A stretch of DNA of 49,914 nucleotides, from contig NZ_JAGGOI010000043.1 in the NCBI RefSeq assembly GCF_018614585.1, positions 1-49,914 of the forward strand, given 5' to 3'. Below the pieces are notes generated by a model, which saw only the letters and a program-made list of their open reading frames with translations, was not told where the DNA came from and made no database searches. The DNA comes from Streptomyces sp. ISL-1 (GTDB lineage: Bacteria; Actinomycetota; Actinomycetes; Streptomycetales; Streptomycetaceae). A program made the position numbers and the translations under genes. Numbering within the stretch: the first letter of the stretch is position 1; each line of letters starts with the position of its first letter. Shown piece after piece: positions 31,819 to 39,671 of the stretch.

Positions 31819-33000
31819 TCAGGCGGTCGGCGCCACCTCGGGGCTGCTCGCGCCGCCGGCGGTGGCCCAGCCTTCGACGGGCACGGGCGCCACCGCACGC
31901 CACCACAGCTCGGACGGAACGCCGGCGGCAGTCGGCTCGAAAGGCTCACCCGGTCGGGGCAACGCTATGGGCGCGCCCGCGGCAGCCGCGGCCGCGACCG
32001 TACCCTCGCCGGGCTCGGCCCACGGGTGCGGCGCGAGGTTGAACGTGCCCCAGTGGATCGGCAGCATCACGCCGGACGGGCGGTCGCCCTGAAGGTCGAG
32101 GTGGGCACGCATGCCCTCGGCGGGCGTCATATGGATGTCCGGCCAGTATTCGCTGTACGCACCGATCTGGATCATGGTGGCGTCGAAGGGGCCGTGCTCG
32201 GCGCCGATGTCCTTGAAGCCGGGGAAGTATCCGGTGTCGCCGCTGTGGTAGATCCGGTGCTCCGGACCCGCGACGGCCCAGGACGCCCAGAGTGTGTGCT
32301 GCTGGTTGCGCAGCCCGCGGCCGCAGAAGTGACGGGCCGGGGTGGCGGTCAGCCGGATGCCGGCGACCTCCGTCGACTCGTTCCAGTCCAGCTCACGCAG
32401 CCGGTCCGCGGGCACCCCCCAGCGCTCGAGGTGCGCGCCGACGCCCAGGGGCACCGCGAAGACCGTGTCGGTGGAGGCCAGGGCGCGGATGCTGGGCAGA
32501 TCGAGGTGGTCGTAGTGGTCGTGGGAAATGACGACGACGTCGACCGGGCCGAGGTCCGCGAGCGGCGCGGGAACCGGGTGCAGCCGCTTGGGACCGGCGA
32601 AGGAGAAGGGTGAGCAGCGCTCGCCCCAGACCGGGTCGAAAAGAACTCGCCGACCGTCGATCTCGGCGAGGACGCTGGAGTGTCCGATCCAGGTGAGCCG
32701 GAGCCCGGAGGCCGGCGGTTTCGCCAGGTCGTCGAGGGTTGTGGGGTGTACGGGCACCACGCCGATCGGGGACCGGCGTGCCCGCGCCTCCTTGCGGAAG
32801 TAGATCTTGGCGAACTCGATCATGGAGCCGCCGGACGGCCTGGTCCTGGCTCCCACGGGGTTCTGGAAAGACCCGTCGGAGAAGTTCGGCGAGCGGCGGA
32901 TCCGCGCCCACCGCTCTCCGGCCGGGTCGGCGCCGAACGCGGCGGGTCGCAGCGAGCGCAGCCGGGAGCTGAGGGGGTGGGGGGATTCAGCGCCGGTCAC
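31819..33000 (-). CDS. MBL-fold metal-dependent hydrolase (NAPE-PLD-like)
   Basis: A 393-residue protein with the zinc-site motif SHDHYDHLD (residues about 160-168) and later metal ligands in TPARHFCGRG, YHSGDTGYF and LPIHWGTF. The order LTWIGHSSVLAEIDGRRVLF before it is typical of the UlaG/NAPE-PLD branch of the beta-lactamase fold, which includes phospholipase D-like enzymes. GTG 33000 follows GGAGGTGCC. The first 60 residues resemble the N-terminal extension of NAPE-PLD-like proteins (RWARIRRSPNFSDGSFQN). Substrate unknown; a lipid phosphodiester is possible. Confidence 0.9.
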   Translation of the reverse strand: MTGAESPHPLSSRLRSLRPAAFGADPAGERWARIRRSPNFSDGSFQNPVGARTRPSGGSMIEFAKIYFRKEARARRSPIGVVPVHPTTLDDLAKPPASGLRLTWIGHSSVLAEIDGRRVLFDPVWGERCSPFSFAGPKRLHPVPAPLADLGPVDVVVISHDHYDHLDLPSIRALASTDTVFAVPLGVGAHLERWGVPADRLRELDWNESTEVAGIRLTATPARHFCGRGLRNQQHTLWASWAVAGPEHRIYHSGDTGYFPGFKDIGAEHGPFDATMIQIGAYSEYWPDIHMTPAEGMRAHLDLQGDRPSGVMLPIHWGTFNLAPHPWAEPGEGTVAAAAAAGAPIALPRPGEPFEPTAAGVPSELWWRAVAPVPVEGWATAGGASSPEVAPTA

Positions 33001-33144
33001 GGCACCTCCAGGTGTCGGGGTCTTTTCATTATGTGCGGGGGGTACGACAGTGCGGTAACGCGCTGGGGCCGCTCACCGTGCTCGCAGCGGCGGGCGTCAC
33101 TTTGGGTGTGCCGGCGATGACGGACATCGGCACCCGCGGCGGCC

Positions 33145-33615
33145 TCAGCTTCGCGGCTGGCCATAGGCCCGTTCGACGTGCAGCCGCAGCACGAGACGCT
33201 TGTCGCGGACCATCGCGCGCCGGTAGTCGTCCCAGTCCGGGTGCTCGCCCTGCACGTCGCGGTAGAGCGTGATCAGCTCTTCGACGGTGGCGTCGTGCGG
33301 GTCGGCGGCGACCGGGGAGAGGTCGGCCGTGCCCTCGGCGACGGTCCAGGCCCAGCGATCGGGGCTGGTGACGTGGTAGCCGGCCCGCGGGTCCCGGCGC
33401 AGGTTCTTCGTCTTGGCCCGGCCGTCGGTGATGGACACCCGGATGATCCGCTCGTCCGGGTAGTAGGCGTGGTTCACATTGGACAACTGGGGCCTGCCGT
33501 CCCGCTTGATGGTGGCCAGCACGCCTCCGTCGCACTCGGCGATCAGCTCGAGGAGGGCGTCCTCGATCCGCCGCGGGCCTTGCTGCGCGTCCTGCTGTGC
33601 GTCCATGTCCGTCAT
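33145..33615 (-). CDS. PPOX-class F420-dependent (or FMN) oxidoreductase
   Basis: A 156-residue split-barrel protein: LLELIAECDGGVLATIKRDG, RPQLSNVNHAYYPDERIIRV, AKTKNLRRDPRAGYHVTSPD and WAWTVAEGTADLS. This matches F420-dependent PPOX-family proteins in actinomycetes. ATG 33615 or ATG 33606 are both possible; the frame is open upstream but without coding character. Faces away from the CMD-family gene. Substrate unknown. Confidence 0.88.
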   Translation of the reverse strand: MTDMDAQQDAQQGPRRIEDALLELIAECDGGVLATIKRDGRPQLSNVNHAYYPDERIIRVSITDGRAKTKNLRRDPRAGYHVTSPDRWAWTVAEGTADLSPVAADPHDATVEELITLYRDVQGEHPDWDDYRRAMVRDKRLVLRLHVERAYGQPRS

Positions 33616-33751
33616 GACCTGAGCAACGCCTGCCCCCGTGCGGGTGTTCCTGAAATTTCTTCCCCGCCATGTCACATCCGGGCCGTTCCGGCCGTCGTAC
33701 GTGTGAAACGGCGTCGCCACAGGGCGGCGACCACACCTCAGGAGGCTCGTC

Positions 33752-34321
33752 ATGGCCCGTATCTCGCTCACCCCGCGCCCCTCGCTCCTCTTCCGCGTCA
33801 CCCAGTGGTACTCCAGGCGTGTGTACGGAAAGGTCCTCGACCCGGCCCGGGCACTGGCCCACAACCCCCGGGTGCTGTGGACGGATCTCCGTTTCGAGCA
33901 GTCGGTGGCCAAGTGGAAGACCCTCGACGCCGACCTCAAGGCGCTGGCCGTGATGGCCTCGGCGGCCTCGATCGGGTGCAGCTGGTGCATGGACTTCGGC
34001 CACTGGGAGAGCCGGCGGCACGGCATGGACGTGCGCAAGCTCCAGGATGTGCCGATGTGGCGCGACAGTGACGTCTACGCTCCGCTGGAGCGCGATGTCA
34101 TGGAGTACGCGGAGGCGATGACCGCCAATCCGCCGCAGGTCGAGGACGAGCTGGCGAAGCGGCTGCTCGCGGCTCTCGGTGAGGCCGCGTTCGTCGAGCT
34201 GACCGCGATCGTGGCGGTGGAGAACCTGCGCTCGCGGATGAATACCGCACTCGGGCTGACCAGCCAGGGCTTCAAGGACAACTGCGAGATTCCGGCGCCT
34301 CCGCGCTCAACGGCGGCCTGA
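33752..34321 (+). CDS. Carboxymuconolactone decarboxylase (AhpD-like) family protein
   Basis: A 189-residue helical protein with the CxxC of AhpD-like enzymes in GCSWCMDFGHWES near residue 76 and the helix LDADLKALAVMASAASIG ahead. CxxC with a following His is the peroxidatic/relay set of AhpD, so a thiol-redox role is more likely than true decarboxylation. ATG 33752 follows AGGAGG. In actinomycetes such genes often pair with extracytoplasmic sigma factors; none is adjacent here. Confidence 0.88.
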   Translation: MARISLTPRPSLLFRVTQWYSRRVYGKVLDPARALAHNPRVLWTDLRFEQSVAKWKTLDADLKALAVMASAASIGCSWCMDFGHWESRRHGMDVRKLQDVPMWRDSDVYAPLERDVMEYAEAMTANPPQVEDELAKRLLAALGEAAFVELTAIVAVENLRSRMNTALGLTSQGFKDNCEIPAPPRSTAA

Positions 34322-34394
34322 CCGCGGTGACCGTTCGGTCCGCCGGGCGCGTTTGCTGACGATCATGTTGACAGGGGAGCCCACTCCTCCAGAT

Positions 34395-34412
34395 ACTGAC
34401 CGACGGTTCAGT
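34395..34412. promoter_or_regulatory. TetR-type operator before ThDP decarboxylase operon
   Basis: ACTGACCGACGGTTCAGT has arms ACTGA / TCAGT and an inner CCG / CGG, an imperfect dyad like many TetR operators. It lies 32 bases ahead of the small leader ORF. A TetR gene ends the same gene group at 37772-38392 and is the natural candidate. Confidence 0.5.
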
Positions 34413-34443
34413 TAGTGTGTCCGTCGCCGTGCCTGGAGGCACC

Positions 34444-34542
34444 ATGTCCGAGCTCCCCACCCAGCTGGTCCCGCTCACGACCCGGCCGGGCGCCGGATCC
34501 GACGGTGGCGTACTGCGGCTGATCATCTCGGGGAGCATGTGA
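34444..34542 (+). CDS. Possible 32-residue leader peptide
   Basis: ATG 34444 has GGAGG at 34435-34439, a better site than most genes here. The 32-residue product begins MSELPTQLVPLTTRPGAG and ends ISGSM; the TGA is one base before the ATG of the ThDP enzyme. The ribosome site of that enzyme (GGGGAG) lies inside this frame, so translation may be coupled. No family is recognised; it may be regulatory or simply a coupling device. Confidence 0.45.
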   Translation: MSELPTQLVPLTTRPGAGSDGGVLRLIISGSM

Positions 34543-34543
34543 C

Positions 34544-36511
34544 ATGGCGTCGACCACGCTGACGGGCGGCGAAGCCGTCGTACAGGCGCTGGCGGCGCAC
34601 GGCGTCACCCAGGCCTTCGGGATCCCCGGCACGCACAACCTGGAGATCTACCGGCATCTCGCCGCCTACGGAGTCGCACATGTGACGCCGCGACATGAGC
34701 AGGGCGCGGGGTACGCGGCCGATGCGTACGCCCGGGTCAGCGGGCGGCCAGGGGTCGCGATCACCACCACGGGCCCCGCACTGCTGAACATCGCGGCGGC
34801 GGTCGGCCAGGCGTACTCCGACAGCGTGCCGCTGCTCGTCGTCTCCCCCGGAATGCCGCTGCGCCACCCGCGCCAGCCGACCGGGCTGCTGCACGAGATG
34901 CGCAGCCAGAGCGAAGCGCTGCGGGGGGTGGCGGCGTTCAGCCACCGGGTGTCGACGGTCGACGAGATCGGCGCGGCGGTCGCCCGGGCGTTCACGCTCT
35001 TCGCCACCCAGCGGCCGCGGCCGGGGCACATCGAGATTCCGCTGGATCTGCTGGAGGCCGCGGAGCCGGTCGGAGCGGTACGGACCGCCCCGCCGGCCGG
35101 GGCCGCCGTGCCCCCTTCGGGCGAGATCCGGCGGGCCGTCGACGCGCTGCTCGCGGCGCGGCGCCCCGCGCTGGTACTGGGCGGCGGCGCGCGTGGGGCC
35201 GCTGCTGAACTGCTCACCCTGGCCGAGGAGTTGGGCGCGCCCGTCGTCACCACCGGCAACGGCAAGGGAGTCGTGGACGAGTCCCATCCGCTGTCGCTCG
35301 GTGTCTCGCTGCACAGCCAGGCCGTCCAGAGGTGGCTGGCGCGGCGCGATGTGGTGCTGGCCGTGGGGACCGAGCTGGCGGAGTCCGATCTGTGGTCGCC
35401 GCCGCCGGCCTTGAGCGGCACGCTGGTACGCGTCGACCTGGACCCCGCCCAGATGTACGCGGCGATCCCGGCGGACGTGGCGCTGGTGGGCGACGCGCGG
35501 CAGGTGGTGGGCACGTTGCTGGCCGCGTACCGGATCGGCACGGGAGGTGTTGGCGAGCGGGTCGGGAGCGGAGCGGGTGCAGGAGAGCCGGATGAGCGCG
35601 GACCGGGTGGGGGCGAGCCCGGACGGGGTGAGCCCGGTGGGCGCGGGTCGGTCGGGCAACGGCCGGGTGCGGGCGAGCCGGGTGGTCACGGACCGCTCGG
35701 GGGCGAGCCGGGACGGGGTGAGCCGGACGTACGTGGCGTCAGTGCGACGCGTCCGGCGCGGGACGCCGGGGCGATGATGCCGCGCGGTGCGGAACTGCGG
35801 CTCGTACGCGACACCGGGAGCGGCGACGAGGACGCGGACGCCGGAATCGGAACGGCGTCCGGCGCCGCCGATCTGTGGCTCGCCCACGACGCCCGCGCCG
35901 AGGAAACCGCCGCCCCCAGCGCCGCCGAGCAGGTTGCCGGGCTGCGCCTCGCGCGGGACGCCGAGACCCAGGACAGGGATGCCCGCTGGCTGCCGTACCT
36001 CCGGGCGATCCGTACCGTCCTCGCGGCCGATGCCGTCATCACCTCCGACAGCGCCCAGTGCTGCTACTACGGCGCGCTCCCGCACCTGCCCGTCGGGCCC
36101 GACGGGCGCTATCTGCACCCCACCGGGTTCGGCACCCTCGGCTACGCGCTGCCTGCCGCGATCGGCGCCAAGACCGCACACCCGGACCGGCAGGTGATCG
36201 CGCTCAGCGGCGACGGCGGGCTGCAGTTCTCCGTGCAGGAGCTCGCCACCGCCGCCCAGCTCCGACTCCCACTGCCCGTCGTCGTGTTCGACAACGGCGG
36301 CTACGGCGAGATCCGCGACGAGATGGCCGCGCGCGGCGACGTCCCGGCCGCCGTCGACTTCGCGCCCGTCGACCTGCCGGCCCTCGCCCGCGCCTACGGC
36401 GGACACGGGGAGCACGCCGCGACCCCCGAAGCGCTCGCCGCCGCCCTCACCCGGGCCCTCGGCACCCCCGGCCCCACCGTGATCACCGTTCCCGAGGAGA
36501 CCACCCGATGA
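34544..36511 (+). CDS. Thiamine diphosphate-dependent 2-oxoacid decarboxylase (AruI-like) with large insert
   Basis: A 655-residue ThDP enzyme of the acetolactate synthase/benzoylformate decarboxylase type, about 110 residues longer than usual. N-terminal domain: GIPGTHNLEIYRHL and TPRHEQGAGYAADAYARVSG with the catalytic Glu. C-terminal ThDP-binding: GDGGLQFSVQELATA and FDNGGYGEIRDE. The HEQGAGY pattern resembles 2-ketoarginine decarboxylase AruI. Between the central and C-terminal domains (about 330-460) is a Gly/Glu/Pro/Arg repeat tract, then three copies of a motif like AELRLVRD, ADLWLAHD, AGLRLARD. It overlaps the dehydrogenase gene by ATGA, which suggests deamination then decarboxylation of one amino acid. 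Confidence 0.87.
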   Translation: MASTTLTGGEAVVQALAAHGVTQAFGIPGTHNLEIYRHLAAYGVAHVTPRHEQGAGYAADAYARVSGRPGVAITTTGPALLNIAAAVGQAYSDSVPLLVVSPGMPLRHPRQPTGLLHEMRSQSEALRGVAAFSHRVSTVDEIGAAVARAFTLFATQRPRPGHIEIPLDLLEAAEPVGAVRTAPPAGAAVPPSGEIRRAVDALLAARRPALVLGGGARGAAAELLTLAEELGAPVVTTGNGKGVVDESHPLSLGVSLHSQAVQRWLARRDVVLAVGTELAESDLWSPPPALSGTLVRVDLDPAQMYAAIPADVALVGDARQVVGTLLAAYRIGTGGVGERVGSGAGAGEPDERGPGGGEPGRGEPGGRGSVGQRPGAGEPGGHGPLGGEPGRGEPDVRGVSATRPARDAGAMMPRGAELRLVRDTGSGDEDADAGIGTASGAADLWLAHDARAEETAAPSAAEQVAGLRLARDAETQDRDARWLPYLRAIRTVLAADAVITSDSAQCCYYGALPHLPVGPDGRYLHPTGFGTLGYALPAAIGAKTAHPDRQVIALSGDGGLQFSVQELATAAQLRLPLPVVVFDNGGYGEIRDEMAARGDVPAAVDFAPVDLPALARAYGGHGEHAATPEALAAALTRALGTPGPTVITVPEETTR

Positions 36512-37686
36512 CCACTCCCCTGCTGTCGCTCACCTGGACCGACCATGTCACCGGCCGCCAGGGCCACTTGGTCGTCGACCGGCTCGTGCGCGGGGTCTCC
36601 AGCGGCGGTCTCAGGATGCGCGAGGGCTGCACGCTGGAGGAGGTGTCCGGGCTGGCCCGCGGCATGACGATGAAGGAGGCCCTGCACTACAACCCCGAGG
36701 GGCGGTACATCCCCCTCGGCGGCGCGAAGGGCGGCATCGACTGCGACCCGCAGGACCCGCGGGCGTACGACATCCTGGTCCGCTATCTGCGCGCCGTGCG
36801 GCCGTACATCGAGACGATGTGGACCACCGGCGAAGACCTCGGCCTCACCCAGGACATCGTCGACCGCGCAGCCGCCGAAGCGGGGCTCGCCTCCTCCATC
36901 CAGGCCGTCTACCCGCTGCTCGACGACGAGGCGACCGCGCGCCGGCGGCTCGCGGACGCCTTCGCCGTCGAGGTCGACGGCATCGGGCTCGACGAGCTCG
37001 TGGGCGGCTGCGGCGTCGCCGAGTCCGTGCTGGTGGCGCTCGACCGGGCGGGGGTCGCGTACGAAGGAACGCGCGTCTGTGTCCAGGGACTTGGCACGAT
37101 GGGCGGGGCGACCGCCCGCTTCCTCGCCCGTGCCGGGCTCAAGATCGTCGCCGTCGCCGACGTCAAGGGCACCGTCGCCAACCCGGCCGGGCTGGACGTC
37201 GATGCGCTGCTGGCGGCCCGCGACTCCTACGGCACGGTCGACCGGACGGCCCTGCGGCCGGACGACCTCGAGCTGGCGGGTGACGCGTGGCTGTCGGTCG
37301 ACGCGGAGGTGCTGGTGCCGGCCGCGGTCTCGTACGCCGTCGACACCGCCAATCAGAGTCAGATCACCGCTCGTTGGATCGTGGAGGCGGCGAACATGCC
37401 GGTGCTGCCGGACGCCGAGGAGCTGCTCGGGCGGCGCGGCATCACCGTACTGCCGGACGTCGTCGTCAACTCCGGTACGAACGCGTGGTGGTGGTGGACG
37501 CTGTTCGGGGACATCGACGCCGACGCGGACGAGGCGTTCGCGTACACGCGTCGCTCGATGCGCGCCCTGATCGACCAGATGCTGACGCGCGCGGAGGCGG
37601 ACGGGACGACTCCGCGAGCCGCGGCGCACGCGATCGTCGCCGACCGGCTGCCGGTGATCGCCGAGCGCTTCGGCTGGTACAGATGA
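36508..37686 (+). CDS. Glu/Leu/Phe/Val-type amino acid dehydrogenase
   Basis: A 392-residue NAD(P)-dependent amino acid dehydrogenase. Substrate domain: RYIPLGGAKGGIDCDPQDPR with the catalytic Lys, and MWTTGEDLGLTQDIVDRAA. Nucleotide fold: RVCVQGLGTMGGATARFLAR. Late motifs WIVEAANMPVLPDAEELL and PDVVVNSGTNAWWWW are family-typical. It would interconvert an amino acid and its 2-oxoacid, feeding the co-translated ThDP decarboxylase. Which amino acid is not evident; hydrophobic or arginine-like substrates are both possible. Confidence 0.9.
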   Translation: MTTPLLSLTWTDHVTGRQGHLVVDRLVRGVSSGGLRMREGCTLEEVSGLARGMTMKEALHYNPEGRYIPLGGAKGGIDCDPQDPRAYDILVRYLRAVRPYIETMWTTGEDLGLTQDIVDRAAAEAGLASSIQAVYPLLDDEATARRRLADAFAVEVDGIGLDELVGGCGVAESVLVALDRAGVAYEGTRVCVQGLGTMGGATARFLARAGLKIVAVADVKGTVANPAGLDVDALLAARDSYGTVDRTALRPDDLELAGDAWLSVDAEVLVPAAVSYAVDTANQSQITARWIVEAANMPVLPDAEELLGRRGITVLPDVVVNSGTNAWWWWTLFGDIDADADEAFAYTRRSMRALIDQMLTRAEADGTTPRAAAHAIVADRLPVIAERFGWYR

Positions 37687-37771
37687 CCGCGCGGCGCGCG
37701 AAGTGCGGGCACCGGCGGTACGGCCGCACGCACCTCACAACGCCCCAAGATCGGCTGTGTAGGGTGATGAT

Positions 37772-38392
37772 GTGTCAAGAGTCCGGTTGAGCGTGGCGGA
37801 GCGGCGTGAGGAGCTGCTCAGTGCTGCCGTCGAGCAGATCGAGGAGCGCGGTGTGGCTGCCGTGCGCATCGCCGATGTCGCCTCCGCCCTCGGTGTGAGC
37901 AATGCCTTGGTCCTCTACCACTTCTCGACCAAGGAGAAGCTGGTCGCGGCCGCCTTCAGCTACGCCGCCGACGGTGACCTCGCCCATCTGCGCAAACTGC
38001 TGGGCCGCCGAACGTCCGCCCTGCGCCGGCTGCGGGCCGCTGTTCGCTGGTACGCGCCGACGGGCACGGCCAAGGGCTGGCGGCTGTGGATCGAGGGCTG
38101 GGCGGCCGCGCTGCGCGAGCCGACGCTGCGGGATGTAGCCCGCGATCTCGACCAGCAGTGGAAGGCCGCCCTGACCGAAGTCATCGCGGAGGGCGCGGCG
38201 GCGGGCGAGTTCCCGTGCGAGGACCCGGCGGCAACGGCTTGGCGGCTGACCGCGTTTCTGGACGGTCTCGCTGTGCAGATGACCTCGTACGCGGGATCGC
38301 TCTCACGCGCGGCGATGCTGGAGTGGACCGACGAGGCGCTCGCCCGTGAACTCGGCGTGGACCGCGCCGAGCTCACCGCAGCCGCTCGCTGA
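37772..38392 (+). CDS. TetR-family transcriptional regulator
   Basis: A 206-residue repressor. N-terminal HTH: RREELLSAAVEQIEERGVAA, ADVASALGVSNALVLYHFST. The C-terminal domain has the BetI-like pattern WLWIEGWAAALREP-type (here GWRLWIEGWAAALREPTLRD) and LDGLAVQMTSYAG. GTG 37772, 85 bases after the dehydrogenase gene. Likely controls the ThDP decarboxylase operon through 34395-34412. Its stop codon lies in the first unit of a 15-base tandem repeat. Confidence 0.9.
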   Translation: MSRVRLSVAERREELLSAAVEQIEERGVAAVRIADVASALGVSNALVLYHFSTKEKLVAAAFSYAADGDLAHLRKLLGRRTSALRRLRAAVRWYAPTGTAKGWRLWIEGWAAALREPTLRDVARDLDQQWKAALTEVIAEGAAAGEFPCEDPAATAWRLTAFLDGLAVQMTSYAGSLSRAAMLEWTDEALARELGVDRAELTAAAR

Positions 38393-38477
38393 ACTGCCGT
38401 GTGCTCAACTGCCGCTCGCTGTACTGCCGGGCGCTGAACCGCCGTGCGCTGTACTGCCGGGCGCTGAACTGCCGTGC
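38388..38477. repeat. Six 15-base tandem repeats between TetR and PfkB genes
   Basis: Units start GCTGAACTGCCGTGT, GCTCAACTGCCGCTC, GCTGTACTGCCGGGC, GCTGAACCGCCGTGC, GCTGTACTGCCGGGC and GCTGAACTGCCGTGC. Unit 1 contains the TGA of the TetR gene; unit 6 ends about 32 bases before the PfkB start. Units 3 and 5 are identical, so higher-order duplication of two units is likely. Confidence 0.92.
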
Positions 38478-38509
38478 GCACGCAGCCTCTTCCCGCATAC
38501 TTGGCAACT

Positions 38510-39451
38510 GTGTCTCAGCAGCCGCAATCCCAGTCGCATTCTCAGCAGACAGATTCCCTCCCTCACGATGTGCTGGTGGTCGGCGGCAGCGGAGTGGACA
38601 CGGTCGTCCGCGTCGACTCCCTGCCCGTCCCCTTGTCGGATTCCGTCGGAGTGGGCCCGATCCGCGAATCGCCGGGCCACACCGGCGGCAATGTGGCCCT
38701 GGGATGCCGGGCCCTCGGGCTGAATGTCACCCTCCTCGACTACATCGGCGACGACTGGCCGGGCCACCAGGTCCGCGCACGGCTTGCCGAAGGCGGGGTG
38801 GTCTTCGAGCCGCTTCTCTCTCCTACCGGAACCCGCCGAGCGGTCAACCTCGTCGACCCCGCCGGTCGCCGCATGTCCTTCTACGACGCCCGTGATCCCG
38901 GTGAGTTGCGGATGCCGCGCGACTTCTACCTCCCGCATCTGCGGCGGGCGCGCCACATCCATCTCTCGATCACGAACTTCGCGCGGTTCCTCTACGACGA
39001 CATCGAGGCGCTCGGCGTACCCGTCTCCACCGACCTGCACGACTGGGACGGACTGGACGACCACCACCGGGAGTTCGCGCTCCGCTCGGACCTGGTCTTC
39101 CTGAGCACGGTGGGCGCGCGCGAGCGGATCGCCTCGGTGATGCGGGAGATCCTGCGCGACGGACGGGCCCGGGCGGTGATCGCGACGGCGGGCGCCGGCG
39201 GCTCCTACCTCCTCACCCGCGACGGCAGCAGCACCCCGCGCCCGATCCCCGCGGCGGTCCCGCCCGCACCTGTGGTGGACTCCAACGGCGCGGGTGACGC
39301 GTATCTCTGCGGCTTTCTGTACGGGCACCTGTCCGGCCGCGACCTGGAGGAGAGCGCGAGGCTGGGCGCGCTGGCGGGCGCCCACGCCTGCACGGCCGAG
39401 GGCAGCGCCTCGCTGATCGGCCCCGCCGAACTCGTGCCGCATCAGGTCTGA
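38510..39451 (+). CDS. PfkB-family carbohydrate kinase
   Basis: A 313-residue sugar kinase of the ribokinase fold. Substrate side: VVGGSGVDTVVRVDSLP and GHTGGNVALGCRALGLNVTL; ATP/anion-hole motif VVDSNGAGDAYLCGFLYGHL with the catalytic Asp. GTG 38510 is preferred: the CATACT box nine to fourteen bases upstream could give a leaderless transcript. An in-frame GTG at 38474 sits in the tandem repeat and is less likely. Substrate not evident; no transporter beside it. Confidence 0.88.
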   Translation: MSQQPQSQSHSQQTDSLPHDVLVVGGSGVDTVVRVDSLPVPLSDSVGVGPIRESPGHTGGNVALGCRALGLNVTLLDYIGDDWPGHQVRARLAEGGVVFEPLLSPTGTRRAVNLVDPAGRRMSFYDARDPGELRMPRDFYLPHLRRARHIHLSITNFARFLYDDIEALGVPVSTDLHDWDGLDDHHREFALRSDLVFLSTVGARERIASVMREILRDGRARAVIATAGAGGSYLLTRDGSSTPRPIPAAVPPAPVVDSNGAGDAYLCGFLYGHLSGRDLEESARLGALAGAHACTAEGSASLIGPAELVPHQV

Positions 39452-39557
39452 CGCACCGGTTCGAGCTGGGTTTGACGCGCACCCCACTACGCCGTCGACA
39501 TGCGTGAGATACGCGGCATCATCGACACCTGCACGGCGACCGAGGACTCAGCCGCGC

Positions 39558-39665
39558 CGGGGTGGGGCGCGAGGTCGACGAGCACGAGCACGCCGCCGCC
39601 GGCCCGGCACCTCGGCGCGCACGGTTCGCCCGGTCAGCCGGGGCAGGTCCCCGCGCCCCACCCCG
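39558..39665. repeat. Long-spaced perfect inverted repeat between PfkB and SGNH genes
   Basis: Arms CGGGGTGGGGCGCG (39558-39571) and CGCGCCCCACCCCG (39652-39665), 14 bases each and exact, 80 bases apart. It lies between two converging genes, beginning 107 bases past the PfkB stop and ending six bases before the SGNH stop. It may act as a structured bidirectional end of transcription. Confidence 0.55.
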
Positions 39666-39671
39666 CCGTCT

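Noticed and set aside
39500..39670. Short plus-strand frame after PfkB starting MREIRGIIDT
   Set aside because: It has no ribosome site or recognised motif and runs into the antisense of the SGNH gene.
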